The notes below the pieces were generated by a model that did no database searches, was not told the DNA's origin, and was given only the letters and a program-made list of their open reading frames with translations. Both the position numbers and the translations under genes were made by a program. From Phaeosaccion multiseriatum (Eukaryota; Ochrophyta, other classes): a DNA stretch of 64,000 nucleotides. This document shows positions 1-11,052 of the stretch, in pieces. The stretch is from NCBI GenBank assembly GCA_965112735.1, contig OZ218950.1, positions 3,038,001 to 3,102,000 on the forward strand, given 5' to 3'. Numbering within the stretch: the first letter of the stretch is position 1; each line of letters opens with the position of its first letter.

Positions 1-155
1 AGCTTTGGAAGCTGGGGCAGAGCAGCGATTGTGGAAGTGCCCAATTCTTTAAAAATGCAGCTGGGGGTAGTCGAGTAAAGGCCCGCTGATCTCCGGAGCG
101 TGCATAGCATTGCTGAGAAGAGCAGTTTCAAGATTTGTTAAGAAGAGCAACTGGA

Positions 156-845
156 ATGCGGTGGCGAGCTTTCGCGAGTGCGGGCTTGGTTCAGATTGGG
201 GCCCATGGCGCTCAAGCTTTTGTTTGTGGCTCTTCCCTCGCGTCATGTGTAGCTTCGTATTTATACGGTACGTCCCTTGCCCTTCCCTGCGTCTCCCCAG
301 TGGGCGTCCTCCTGAACCCCATTCTTCTTCTTCTTGCTCCGGGGAACACAGGTAACATCAGCAGCCGACGATGCCTATCAAGCGGGAGCGTCTCGCCTCC
401 CCGGCAGCACACACTAGCCTGGAAAACGCCAAACAAGGGAATGATTAAGTTCCAAGCGTATGATGGCGAGCTACTACGGACAGCGGCTTTGAGGGAAGGC
501 CTTGTTTCGCCACATAATGAAAAAGCCAACGTGATCAATTGTCGAGGCCTCGGAACCTGTGGGACCTGCTCCGTCGAAATCGAGGAGCCCATCGGAGACC
601 GCAATAAGGTGGAAGACTTTCGCCTTTCCGTTCCACCGGGGCACAACAAAGAGTCGTCCAAGGCCTTACGCTTGGCGTGTCAAATTGTGGTGCGAAAAGA
701 CTTGACCATCACCAAACGAGTTGGGTTTTGGGGACAGTACAAGGAGATGGCAGAGCCTTCCGAGCCAACCAAGCCTTTCGGACAGCTAGAATATGTTCTA
801 GATCGCACGTCGTCAAAGTCTTCGGGCGGTGGGAACGAAAACTGA
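156..845 (+). CDS. [2Fe-2S] ferredoxin-like protein, probably organelle-targeted
   Basis: Electron-transfer protein of the [2Fe-2S] ferredoxin fold. The visible cluster motif is C-x5-C-x2-C (NCRGLGTCGTC) followed about 40 residues later by the fourth ligand in RLACQ. The C-terminal part (KDLTITKR) matches the usual end of the fold. About 100 residues precede the domain, with a hydrophobic stretch, so an organelle leader is likely; plastid or mitochondrion cannot be told apart here. The first in-frame ATG is at 156. An 84-nt segment, 268-351, has a good GTACGT donor, a TTC-rich tract and an ACACAG acceptor, keeps frame and has no stop. Splicing gives 201 residues and read-through gives 229. 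I prefer splicing. The x5 spacing differs from photosynthetic plant-type ferredoxin (x4), so a role as the main PSI acceptor is unlikely. Partner unknown. Confidence 0.8.
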   Translation: MRWRAFASAGLVQIGAHGAQAFVCGSSLASCVASYLYGTSLALPCVSPVGVLLNPILLLLAPGNTGNISSRRCLSSGSVSPPRQHTLAWKTPNKGMIKFQAYDGELLRTAALREGLVSPHNEKANVINCRGLGTCGTCSVEIEEPIGDRNKVEDFRLSVPPGHNKESSKALRLACQIVVRKDLTITKRVGFWGQYKEMAEPSEPTKPFGQLEYVLDRTSSKSSGGGNEN

Positions 846-1735
846 TGCGTCGAAACAAAGAATCCGTGCGTTGATGCCCCCCCCCATGTATGTATGGAGG
901 AGGGAGGTGGGAAGAGGAGGCATCGACATCTCGGCAACAAACCTCATCGACCCATTCACCGTCCCACAGGAGGAGGATTCTTGGAGGTGAGAGATGTAGA
1001 CACGGCTGGGTTTCCCGCGGCCCTGCTGAGGTCACTCTGTTCGAACGTGTTCGAGGAGTATTCCCCGGTCGGCCCCAGGCATGCTTTCTCTGGCCTCCAG
1101 TAAGTCAGAAGCCAGGGGGGGGCTACGGTTGCGGCCAGAGACGAGACACTGCACCTAAAGCCCACATCAGGGCCTCGACTTTTTAGCCAGAGTAGGGTAT
1201 GCGAGAGAGGAGAGCCGGGAAAGAGGGTTGGGTAGGAGGGCATGCATCCTGGGGAGCTTCATAGCATACTCGCTTGAGATGGTCGATTGTCAACCTCAGT
1301 CAGACGGAAATAGAGTAGAATTAAGAGTCCAGGAGGGTATATGAACTAAGTTTCGAGCTTGGGTCTACGTCTCATGGGCTCTCTTCCAACTGTTGTACCC
1401 TACCCTGGCCAAAGCTCGACACCCCGTGCCCCAAAGAGGAAAAGGGTACGCTCATAATGTAAGTACGAAGATCCTTGCACCAACTTCTTCAGCCGCGGGG
1501 CCGGCCTGGCCTCCGGCTCCCGCACCATATCCTCTTATCCTCATGGGATGGAAGGATGGAATGAGAATAGAAAAGAAATAAGTCAATAAATAGCCCATCG
1601 GCCGTGCCCCCAGGGCCTGAAGCCCTAAATGAAAGAAAAGCGTTGAGCAGGGACGAAGAAGAAAGACTCATTTGTGGGGGGAGATTGCCCCTGTCGTCTC
1701 CGGCAGGGGCACCCAAGTCCAGCTACGAGACAAGA
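846..1735. other. Intergenic region between ferredoxin and kinase genes
   Basis: About 890 bp. It should hold the 3' end of the ferredoxin transcript and the 5' region of the kinase gene. The short open frames here overlap in several phases and show no recognisable domain. A frame open from 1604 runs into the kinase exon but has no ATG before 1736. I see no RNA gene or mobile element. Confidence 0.5.
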
Positions 1736-3342
1736 ATGTTCTCAAATCTTCGCAACAAGCGACAGGACCATAGACTGCCGCAAGAGGGGGAACCGCTACA
1801 GGAAAGTCCTCAGCAGGGGCCTGTGGAGCAGCCTCCTCCCAGCAGCCGCGAAACGGAGTCCAGAAACGGCGGCACCAGCAGCAGTGGGAGCGGACACTCC
1901 AGCCGCGCACCCTCTCTCCAAAAGTACTCTGCTGTCAGCGAGCGTCAGGCGAGGCTTGCGGCTGCTGCTTCCACTGGGATTGCGGTTGCTGCGTCATCAT
2001 CGTCACACTACTCGAGTTTCCATACTGCTTCCGCCACTCCCTCCCCATCCCGGTCTCCGCCCTTTTTTCGCAGTCACGGCGATGGTGAGGAGGTTTTGCC
2101 AGTAGGGAGTGGCCTCGTGGAGGAGGATATGAGCATGGGGGGTGTCCAGCAGGAGAATGGTGGTCTGAAAGCAGCTACGGATGAAGGGCACATGTCCATA
2201 GCGGCCTCGGCCACGCCTGATGGGCCACTTTGCCAACATCGGAGGTGAGTGAGTGTCCGACTGAGGGACTAATTCGAAGGAGGAGATGGCTCTTGCAAGG
2301 ATGACAGGGACTTTGACTTTCCCTTTGTGTCCGCCTCCTTGCCCTCCCTCGCCGTGCGTCTCAACCAACAACGTTGTCCGATTAGGAGTGGCGTCCTGAT
2401 GAGCGAGCATGTACACCCGCTGCGGACAGCAGCCTTCCAGTCTCTCTCAGACGCCTCGACAGCTGTATTGAGTCCTCCACTTTTAGGAGAACTACAACCA
2501 CCACCACCATCACCACCACCACGACCACCATCACCACCACCACCACCACCAGTAGCAGCAGCGGCAGCGGCAGCATCGGCAACATCGGCCGCAACACCAG
2601 CAGCAGGAACGGCAGGAGCAGGAGCAGCAGCAGGAACAGGAGGAGCAGCCTCACTTTCCCAGAGACATGAGCTCGCAAGGTTTGTTCCTCATCTGGCCAG
2701 AAGTAAAGTCCCTTCGACGGAAACGCAGGCAAGGAGCAGCTCCGGCGGTGACGGTGGCGCTGGTGACGAGCATCCCGAGCATCCCGCTGGGGGTGGGCAT
2801 GAGAAGGCGGGCTTCGGGCTCAAACTGCAAATGCCGTCCATCCATGCGATCCACTTCCCTATTCCCAAGCTACACTTTGGAGGGCGCTGCGTTCGCGACC
2901 CACACGAGAACGACCCTCACCATGGCGAGCCCGGCGAGGGAGGGATGGGAGTGGTTCCGGCGGCGGCGGTGGGTGGGCGAGGGCCAGGAGCATCGCACGG
3001 GTCGTGGAATGCGGCCGCGAACGCTGGGGGCGGGAGGAAAAGCGTGTCGGCGGTTTCATCATTAGGGTCTGTAGGGGGCATCAGCTCCACTAGTGGGGGC
3101 ACCCGCCTGTCCTACAAGTTCACTGACAGGGGATCTTTGGTCCTGAAGGTGAGCTGCAGCCCTCTGGTATTCACCCACAGCATCAACACCAAGCCAGCCA
3201 AGCCTGGCTGTGTGTACTCGAGCACGTTTCATCCTCTTATGCCCTCTTCCGGACTGGTCATCACACTCCACCGTTAGTTCTCTTTCGCATACTGACAGAA
3301 GAGCTTCTGTCTGACGTACCTCTGCCTACTTCCTCTGCTTCT

Positions 3343-3394
<52 letters not shown>

Positions 3395-3937
3395 AACACT
3401 CGTGTGATTCTTTGTCATGTTGTCTCTTCCCCCCTTGAGCAGAACAGCGGCTTGCGCATCGGTCAGCGCGGCCTTCGCGAAGGCGCAGCCTCCGCGCTCC
3501 CCAGCGCGGGCCCCAACGGAAGTATTGTTGGGTCTTCTTTGGGCGGTCTTTCTAGCGGGGGGACGGACGGGGCTGGAAGGCGGAACTCGTCCATATGTTC
3601 CTTGGGGGGCGGGCATCGACCCTCCCTCCGGAGATCGGAGTCCTCTCGTCTCAATATGATTCCAGACAATCTCGTGTACTTGTGTCAGTTGGGGGTAGGG
3701 GCCAGTGGAACTGTGTACAAGGCCATTCACGCAAGGTAAGAGAAATGGAAGGTCAAACAGAGCTTTGGAAGGGAGGGGGGGGCGGTGCTCAGTTTGTGTG
3801 TGTGTCGCAGGGAGGGAGGGGGTCAATTTGTGTAGGTGTGTGGGTGTTTAGCATGCCTTTATTGGCAATATTGTGATAAAGGCCCCCACGCCCTCCACCA
3901 TCAGCACGACTGATTGCGGTGAAAGGAGTGCTCAGCA

Positions 3938-3984
<47 letters not shown>

Positions 3985-5994
3985 CCTCTGTGTGTGTGAT
4001 TGATTGGGCGATGACCTTGCGTAGGACGCTCAAGCTTTTCGCTGTCAAGGAAGTGCCAATTAACGACAAGGGCAGGAGACATCAAATCGGAGCAGAGCTG
4101 CGGATGCTTTTGCAGAACCAGAAAGATCACAGGCGACGGGTCTCACACTTTGCGGATACGATTCTTGTCGAGGAGGCAGAAGAGGACGACGAAGAGAGGG
4201 AAGGAGGGGGCGATGATGGGGAAACGGCGGCAGGAGGAGCAAGAGGTGAGGGACAGGTGCACCAGAGGTATGCCCAGTACCCTATTGTGAAAGCGTTGGA
4301 GGCATTTAAGGCTCTCGAAGATGACGACAAGGAGGACGAAGACGGAGATGATGAGTATGCTGAGATCAATGAAGAGGACGAGCAAGACGCTCAGAGAGTG
4401 GTTGCCTTTTACGACGCTTTCACCATGAAGGACGAGAGCTCAGTCGCAATTGTGATGGAGTACTGCGGGGGGGGCTCCCTTAAGGACCTTATGCACGCTG
4501 TTGGGGCACTCGATGATCTCACCTTGGCGAGCATCGCGCTGGACACTCTGCACGGTTTGCGCTTCATCCATCGCCAGCGCAAGCTGCACAGGGACGTCAA
4601 GCCTGCCAATATGCTTCTAGATGACTCCGGGGGGGTCAAGCTGGCGGACTTTGGGCTGGTTCGGGAACTCTCGCGAGAGGCTCAGGGGAAGACTGATGAC
4701 ACGGATTGCGGTGAAGGGGTAGGCGCCGCAGGAGAAGAAGATCTGGCCGAGGAGGAGGATGAGGATGCTATGGATGGGTCCAGACAAGAAGCATTGCTAA
4801 GAGCAGCAGCAGCAGCTGGAGAGGAGGAGGGGGGGGGAGGCTCCTTTAGGAAGAAGAAGGGAAGAGAAAGTCACAAAGCGCACACTTTCGTGGGCACGGC
4901 TGTGTACATGTCTCCGGAGCGGCTGCAAGGGCTGCCCTACAGCTACCCCAGGTTAGTTGGCGACGGTAGAGGGTCAGGAAATCACCGCCGAGAGGAGGGG
5001 AGGCATGTTTGGTTTCCAACGTCGAGGGGCCCGCCCTGTTCCTTTTTTATTCACGAAAGGCGGGTGAGACAGGATCCATAGCTTCGCCTACGCCGAGACT
5101 CTCGCTGTCCCCCCGCCGCACAACGTGCAGTGGTGAAGTGGGCGGTAGTGGGCGGCTCAGCTAGACTCGTGTGCATTGTGACCTTCTTCAGCCCGCCCGG
5201 TCTTCACCGCATCCCCTCTTCTTGTTTGCTGTGCCCACTCCTCTTCCGCTCCCTCCTTCCGTGCTGTGGCTGCTGCTCCTCAATGCTCTGGCGCCTCATT
5301 TTTTTGCCCCACCCCACCCCACCCCACTCCACAATGATGATCCTCAGTGACATTTGGGGCGTGGGGCTGTCTCTTCTGTCCCTTGCCCTGGGTCGCTTCC
5401 CCCTCATGGTGCCCAAGAAGAACTTGTACTGGCATTTGGTGCAGCTCCTCTGCGCCGAGCACGTATCAGGAGCCGCCAAAAGACAGGTGCGTTGGCGTGT
5501 GTGCGTGTGTGTGTGCGCGCGCGTGTGAGTGCTGCGTTTCTTTGAAATAGGGGTGGAAGCGAGGACACTTGCATGCAGCCCCGGCCCGGTGTATGGGGCT
5601 TTGCGGGTTTGCTGGGCTCTGTCGCTCGTCGCGCACTCTTAGGCATTTGTAGTTCTATTGTGTGTGCTTTGAGATGTATATGTTGTTTGTGAGAGAGAGA
5701 GAGAGATTGGGAAAGAGAGAGAGAAAGAACACGCTAACCTTAGACCCCACCCTGTATTCCTTTATCCGTTTTTTGTTTGCCCTTGATCGTTGGGACCCAC
5801 CCACGTTCTTGACTTCAGTTCGATCGCCAAGAGGGGAAAGTGCCTTGTGCTGAAGCCAGCACGGACACGAGCAACACTCCGCGAGAGCCTGTGGACGTGT
5901 TTCTCACCGAGCACAACCGCGAAAGCTTGTCCCCTCTCTTCATAGATCTCGTTCGAAAGGTAAATGCATACACCTTATATATTCGATTTCAATC

Positions 5995-6025
<31 letters not shown>

Positions 6026-7111
6026 TGCCAAACAATTCCTGTCTCTCTTACTACGCCCCCCCTCTCCTCTCTCCTCTAGTGCCTGCACAAGGATCCTGAT
6101 CAAAGACCGACCGTGGACGATCTCCTCGGCCACCCCTTTGTGGCGGGTGCAGCGGCTTCGTCTGGGGCTTGCAGCGGGGTAGACCTTGAGGATATGGGCA
6201 AACTTGCGGCCTCGAGACGATGGAGTCACTCCACCTCAGATGGCGCCAGTGGTTGGACCGCAGACAGCTTAGACGGCCGTCTTCCAGGCTCCATCTCTCC
6301 TAGAGAGATGCTTCGCAGGCAAAGCAACATGAGCTCGCTGGAAGAAGGGGGAGGTGGGAAGGCAGCAGAAGGATGGATAAAAGACAGCTTGGCGTCGTCT
6401 AAGGAAGGAAGAGACAGCATGGGGTCAGTATCGTCCGTGACATCATTGGGGTCGGCAGTATCGTCATCCTCATCATCAGGAGAAGGGGGTGAACCACAGC
6501 GACGTCAGTCCATACACAAAAGCAACAGCGGCACCTGGTCGACCGTTGGTGGAGAGAGGCGCCTTAGCGGAGGGAGAGGATCTGGGGGGGGCAGCGGTTT
6601 CAACAGAAGGAGCATGGGGGGAAGCGATGCGCTGTCTTCAGGGCGGAGGGCGTCCATGGTGGATCGATTGCAGGAGGTGCATCACATCGCCTTGCTCGTC
6701 TGCGGCTTCCATCACCGCCTGCGACGAAGCCTCCTGTCGCGGTTTTCTATACAAGAGCACTCGGGTCGCTCGCTCAGCTCGAATCACGACAACTCCAATC
6801 GCTCGCTCGGCACCAGTCATGTACGCGGGACTCTGTCTTCGGGCGAGAATCAGCACAGTGCGAGAACCCTCACGAGTAACGGCGGAACAATGGGGACGGA
6901 GGACGATGGCGACGAGGGCGGTGAGGTGGACGCCCCGTTGGAGGAGATACCTCTCTCGTTCGAGGCTTTTACGATGCTTGGAATGCAACTCAACTTGCAC
7001 CCACAAGTAGTCAGCCGGACCTTCCAGCGGGCGTGGGAGAGGACGCTCAAGGGCGAGTTGTCGCTCAGCGAGCAGCAGCAGCAACAACAGCAGCAGCCGG
7101 ACATGGGATGA
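1736..7111 (+). CDS. MAPKK-like (STE7-type) protein kinase with large acidic insertions
   Basis: Seven exons, all phase-consistent: 1736-2244, 2386-3148, 3443-3735, 4025-4951, 5348-5486, 5819-5959, 6080-7111; 1267 residues. Kinase signatures: Gly loop LGVGASGTVYKA (about 506), ATP-binding Lys530 in FAVKEV, catalytic HRDVKPAN (Asp712), DFG (730-732), GTAVYMSPERL (from 812) and YSYPSDIWGVG. The last two are typical of MAP kinase kinases. The first 420 residues are Ser/Pro/Ala-rich and low in complexity. Two insertions stand out: an Asp/Glu-rich stretch between Lys530 and HRD (180 residues against roughly 95-100 usually), and about 80 residues between DFG and the activation-segment end, exactly where MAPKKs are phosphorylated. 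The C-terminal 330 residues are Ser-rich, with one helical-looking conserved-type segment and a final Gln run. Substrate MAPK unknown. All catalytic residues are present, so it should be active. Confidence 0.85.
3340..3394 (+). repeat. (CT)n tract before a 3' splice site
   Basis: Pyrimidine dinucleotide tract in the intron 3149-3442 of the kinase gene. A second one (about 3941-3979) lies in the next intron, 3736-4024. Both are placed where a polypyrimidine tract is expected. Confidence 0.8.
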
Positions 7112-7212
7112 ATTCATGATTCACCAATAGAGGGTATTGAAGAATAGAAGAATGAAGAAAAAAAAATTAAGAAAGAGAAGAGTAAAGAGAGATGAGGGAG
7201 AATTCATTGAAG

Positions 7213-7247
<35 letters not shown>

Positions 7248-7253
7248 CTGCTG

Positions 7254-8304
7254 CTATCGAAAGATGGAAGGGTCGACGGCTTCAAAGCGCAAACGCGCCC
7301 TCACGTCGTCGAGCTTGTCTGCCCACATGCGCTCGTAATACACGTGCATCAGCGGGGTGCAGCGCCTTCCCGCGTGCAGCGCCCAGGGAATGAGCTGTCG
7401 CAGTCGGCTCTCCTTCTTCCCACGTCCCTTCTTGTTACTGCTGCTGCTGCTGTTGCGGACTGAGAGTGGTCCCACTACAGCGCTGAGGGCAGCGACAGGC
7501 AGGCCCGTCTGGACCATCTCCAGCCACTTGAGAGCAACCTCTCCCTCCACCGTGGGGGGCATGCCCGACAACACGTGCCACAGGTCGTGCACCTGAGAGG
7601 GGTGGTGAGGGGAGGCAATTTCGATGGTTTAGTTTTGGAGTGTGGTGGACTGGGGCGCGGGCGTGGGTGCGTGTGTGTTGTGTGCGTGGGGGGGGCGGGG
7701 AGGAGAGAGGAGGCAGGTTCGGCAGATGTTGCGGCATGTGTTCTGTGAAGCCCACACGAATGCACCGCACCTGTCTGTATCTCGTCATGACGTAAGCAAG
7801 CTCCTCGTCGTCTACAAAGCGCACTGGAGAGCGGCTGTCCGGGCTGAAGCCGTGCGTGCCCATGAAGCGAGCATAGGCCCCACCCAAAGTGTCGGCGTCC
7901 AAGCTGCGCAAATACTCCATGTTGACAGTCCTCTCGTTGATCAGAGGACGAGCGGCCAGAATCTCTCGGCCGCCGGGGCTTAAAAGCATCGAGCGGTGCA
8001 GCCTTTCCAACGCAACTTCCCCCGTCACCTCGCCCAGTACCGCAACCATGTCGGCCTTCTCGGGATTGGCCGCTGCCGAGAAAGCAGAGTAGCCTGTCAG
8101 GACCAGTCTCTGCCAAGAAGAGGTTGGGTAATGGCCTTCGTATTGCACATGCTGACAAGGAGATCCTGCGGCGGAAGGGGGACGGTTGGATCCCGCAACA
8201 GCTGCAGAGGTGGGGGGCAAGAAAGAAGAGCGGAGGGAGGAGGGAGAGACCGACTTCGGAAGAGGGAGGGCACGCTTTAAGCCTTGAAAGACCCTCGTCG
8301 CCAT
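7254..8304 (-). CDS. COQ4: Ubiquinone biosynthesis protein COQ4
   Basis: Mitochondrial protein needed for coenzyme Q synthesis; it organises the CoQ complex on the inner membrane and binds metal through an HDxxH motif. Two exons on the minus strand: 8304-7771 and 7592-7254; 290 residues. The join restores VHDLWHVLSG, the family metal motif. Other family features: HVQYEGHYPTSSWQRLVLTG near the start, ADMVAVLGEVTGE, SPDSRSPVRFVDDEELAYV, KWLEMVQTGLP, and VYYERMW near the C-terminus. The first 45 residues are rich in Arg, Ser and Pro and low in acid residues, as expected for a mitochondrial presequence. A run of Ser codons sits in a loop of exon 2. The start ATG at 8304 lies 85 bp from the divergent SET-domain gene. 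Identification is secure. Confidence 0.95.
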
Positions 8305-8389
8305 TTTTACTGCCTTTTAAATTAGAGGGTGATGAGGACGACGAGCGAGTCTCCGATGATATCGATCCTCCGCATCCAAGAACTCACAA
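8305..8389. promoter_or_regulatory. Short bidirectional 5' region, COQ4 / SET methyltransferase
   Basis: Only 85 bp separate the two divergent start codons (148 bp if the SET gene starts at the in-frame ATG at 8453). Both promoters and both 5' UTRs must fit here or overlap the other gene. No TATA box is obvious. Inferred from position only. Confidence 0.45.
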
Positions 8390-10981
8390 ATGGCACTGGC
8401 CCTCTCCATCTTGAAAGGGGATCAAAGGGATCTAGAAGCACATATCCCAAACATGATGGGCAGTCCGCGGAAGCAGCGACAGCAGCTGCCTCCGGTGGCG
8501 CTAGTGCTGCTGCTCGTTGTGAGCGCACTCACAATCCCAGCAATTAATGGGTTCAGCACCAGCGCAGGTGTGAGGAGCAGCACAGGCAGCCGTGCCAAGA
8601 GGGACCTCGGCTCGGTTAATGTTGGGTCTTTCGCTCCCTTGAAGACGTCACTGCAACATCGGGTGAAGGCACAAACTAGTGTAGGCTTGGCAGCGGCGTG
8701 GAGTCGGGACTCCGGCATTGCCAGCAATGAGGTGGGTCTCCCTCCCTCCCTCCTTTCTTTGACTGAAATCCTCCTGTCCTCCGCTCTATACTCTTTGGCT
8801 GCAGAGCTACTACGATAACTCTAGTTTGTAATGCCAAGTGATCGAGCCGCCACATCAAATCCCCCCCGTCTTTCTTGGACCTCCGATCAGAAATCGACCA
8901 AGTTGGATGCTTCCACGCGCCTAGCCGAACAGCCTGACAACTTGGCTGAGTGGCTGGTGGAGCATGGAGGAGTAGTAGGACCAGGTGAGTGGTGAGGCGT
9001 GGGCTCAGATCGTGGTCAATGACGTCCGATCCGAGACTACTCTCTCTCTCAAGTACCGTCTTATCCTCTTGCCGTCTTCTACTGTGACTGACTCCGCGTC
9101 GCTCCTTCTCTCCTCTTCTCTCTTCCTCCTCCCCCTCCTGCTGCTACCGATACTGCGCTATCAACTCCCTCCCTGGTCCCCTGCACCCCTATCCAGTGAG
9201 CATCGACGATGACCCAGAGGGCCTCAAGGGGTGGGGCCTCAAAGCATCCAGGGACGTGGAAGAAGGCGAAGTGTTGGTGACGGTGCCGCGGAGGCTGTGT
9301 CTAAGCACAGATCGGTTGGGAGAAATGGGCTTGTATGGTGTGCAGGGGTCACTCCGAAGTAAGTAGATGTACCGAAGACGAAGGGCATGTCTCCTTCCTC
9401 TTTTCTTGGCGCCTTCTCCTGTCTCTCTTCCTCTCTTTTTGTCCCCCCCTCCCACCCCCCACCCCCTATCTTTATATCTCCCCGCGTGTGTGTGATTGTG
9501 TGCCTTGATCGTTTACGCCTTCTCTCCTTTCTGCACGTGCAAACCCTCGTCTCTCCACAGAGCTGTGTGACGCTGTACCTATCTGCTACCCTGCCGCTGC
9601 GCTGGGCTTGGTGTTGATAAGTGAGCGTACTCGAAAGAACTCCACATGGAAGCCGTACTGGGAGAACCTTCCCAGAAGCTTCTCTGGAGTTCCTCTGTTC
9701 TACCACAACTCTGACGTCATTGCCATGATTACAGACCACATGAAGAAGGATGTGGCAGACAAGTAGGTGGAGGGGAGGGAGGAAGGGAGGGAGGGAGGGC
9801 GAGCGGGGGGGTCGGGGCTAGTGGGAGGTTGGAAGTGGAGGCTTTGGACCATATGCTTCCTCTAGGTGCCTCATCTTCCTCCGTTTTCCGCGGCATCTCT
9901 CTCTCTCTCTCTGACCTTCTGCCCTGCGCTACCCCCCCCCATGCGCACAGGGCAAAGTTCTTGATGGAGTTCACCAAAGAGCACCTGATGGGCCTGCCGG
10001 GCAGTAAGGACGACGTATTCAGCAGCATGCGCATGGACGCCAACTCCTTCGGTTGGGGCATGACGGCAGCCTCCAGCAGGGCCATCTGGCTCGAGGCCGC
10101 CCCTGTCGAGATACCCCCGCCGCCCTCGGTGGTGGAGGATATCAAGAAGCTCACGACAGAGGCCAAGGCAGCGGGGGTGGAGATTAGTCGGAGGGAGCTG
10201 GCGTATCTCACCTACATGGCCGAGAGAGAAGCAGACAAGGAGGCGTGTGAGGTGTATCGCGCGGAGGCGAGGCTGCATGGCCGGACCAAGGCGGTGGTGC
10301 AGCGTTATCAGAGCGGCATTCGTAGCGATGGGTTGGACATGGATGTCATGACTAAGGCTGTTGTTGACCCCGCCAGGGAGGGAGAGGCGCTTGCATCGAG
10401 AAAGTCGCTGGAGATGGTGCCGTTCATTGACATGGCGAATCACAAGTGAGGGAGGGCACGGGTGACTGCTGCGACTTTTTCTTAGAATGGAGAGAGAAAG
10501 AGGAGAGAGGTGGTGGAAAAGGGTTTTGCTTGTTTATCTCCTCTGTTGACCCTTCTCTACCACATCCCCTTCACCTCATTTCATTCGGCACCTTCTTCTC
10601 TCTGTCCCTCTCTCTCTTCACGTGTCTCGTTCTCCCTCCGGCCTCACTAACATACTTACTATATACTAGTCCGGAGCCAAATGCCAAAGTGGAGAGCATC
10701 CCCGACGCCGAGAAGGGACCTGCCTCCGGAGTGGTGAGGCTTGTGGCGACCAAAGCCGTCAAGGCCGGCGAGTGGGTGGAGATCTGCTACGGGCCCTTCA
10801 GCAACGATGTCTTGCTGCAGAACTACGGCTTCACTCTGGTGAGGAAGAACAACGGTGCTGTGGCTGTCCATTCGTGTTCGAGAGGAAGAACGGTGTGCAT
10901 GTTGCTGGGGGGAGTTGTCGTCGCTTTCCCCGCTGACCATGCTCTCTTGCTCTCTTGCTCTCTTGCTCTCTTGCTCTCTTG

Positions 10982-11052
<71 letters not shown>

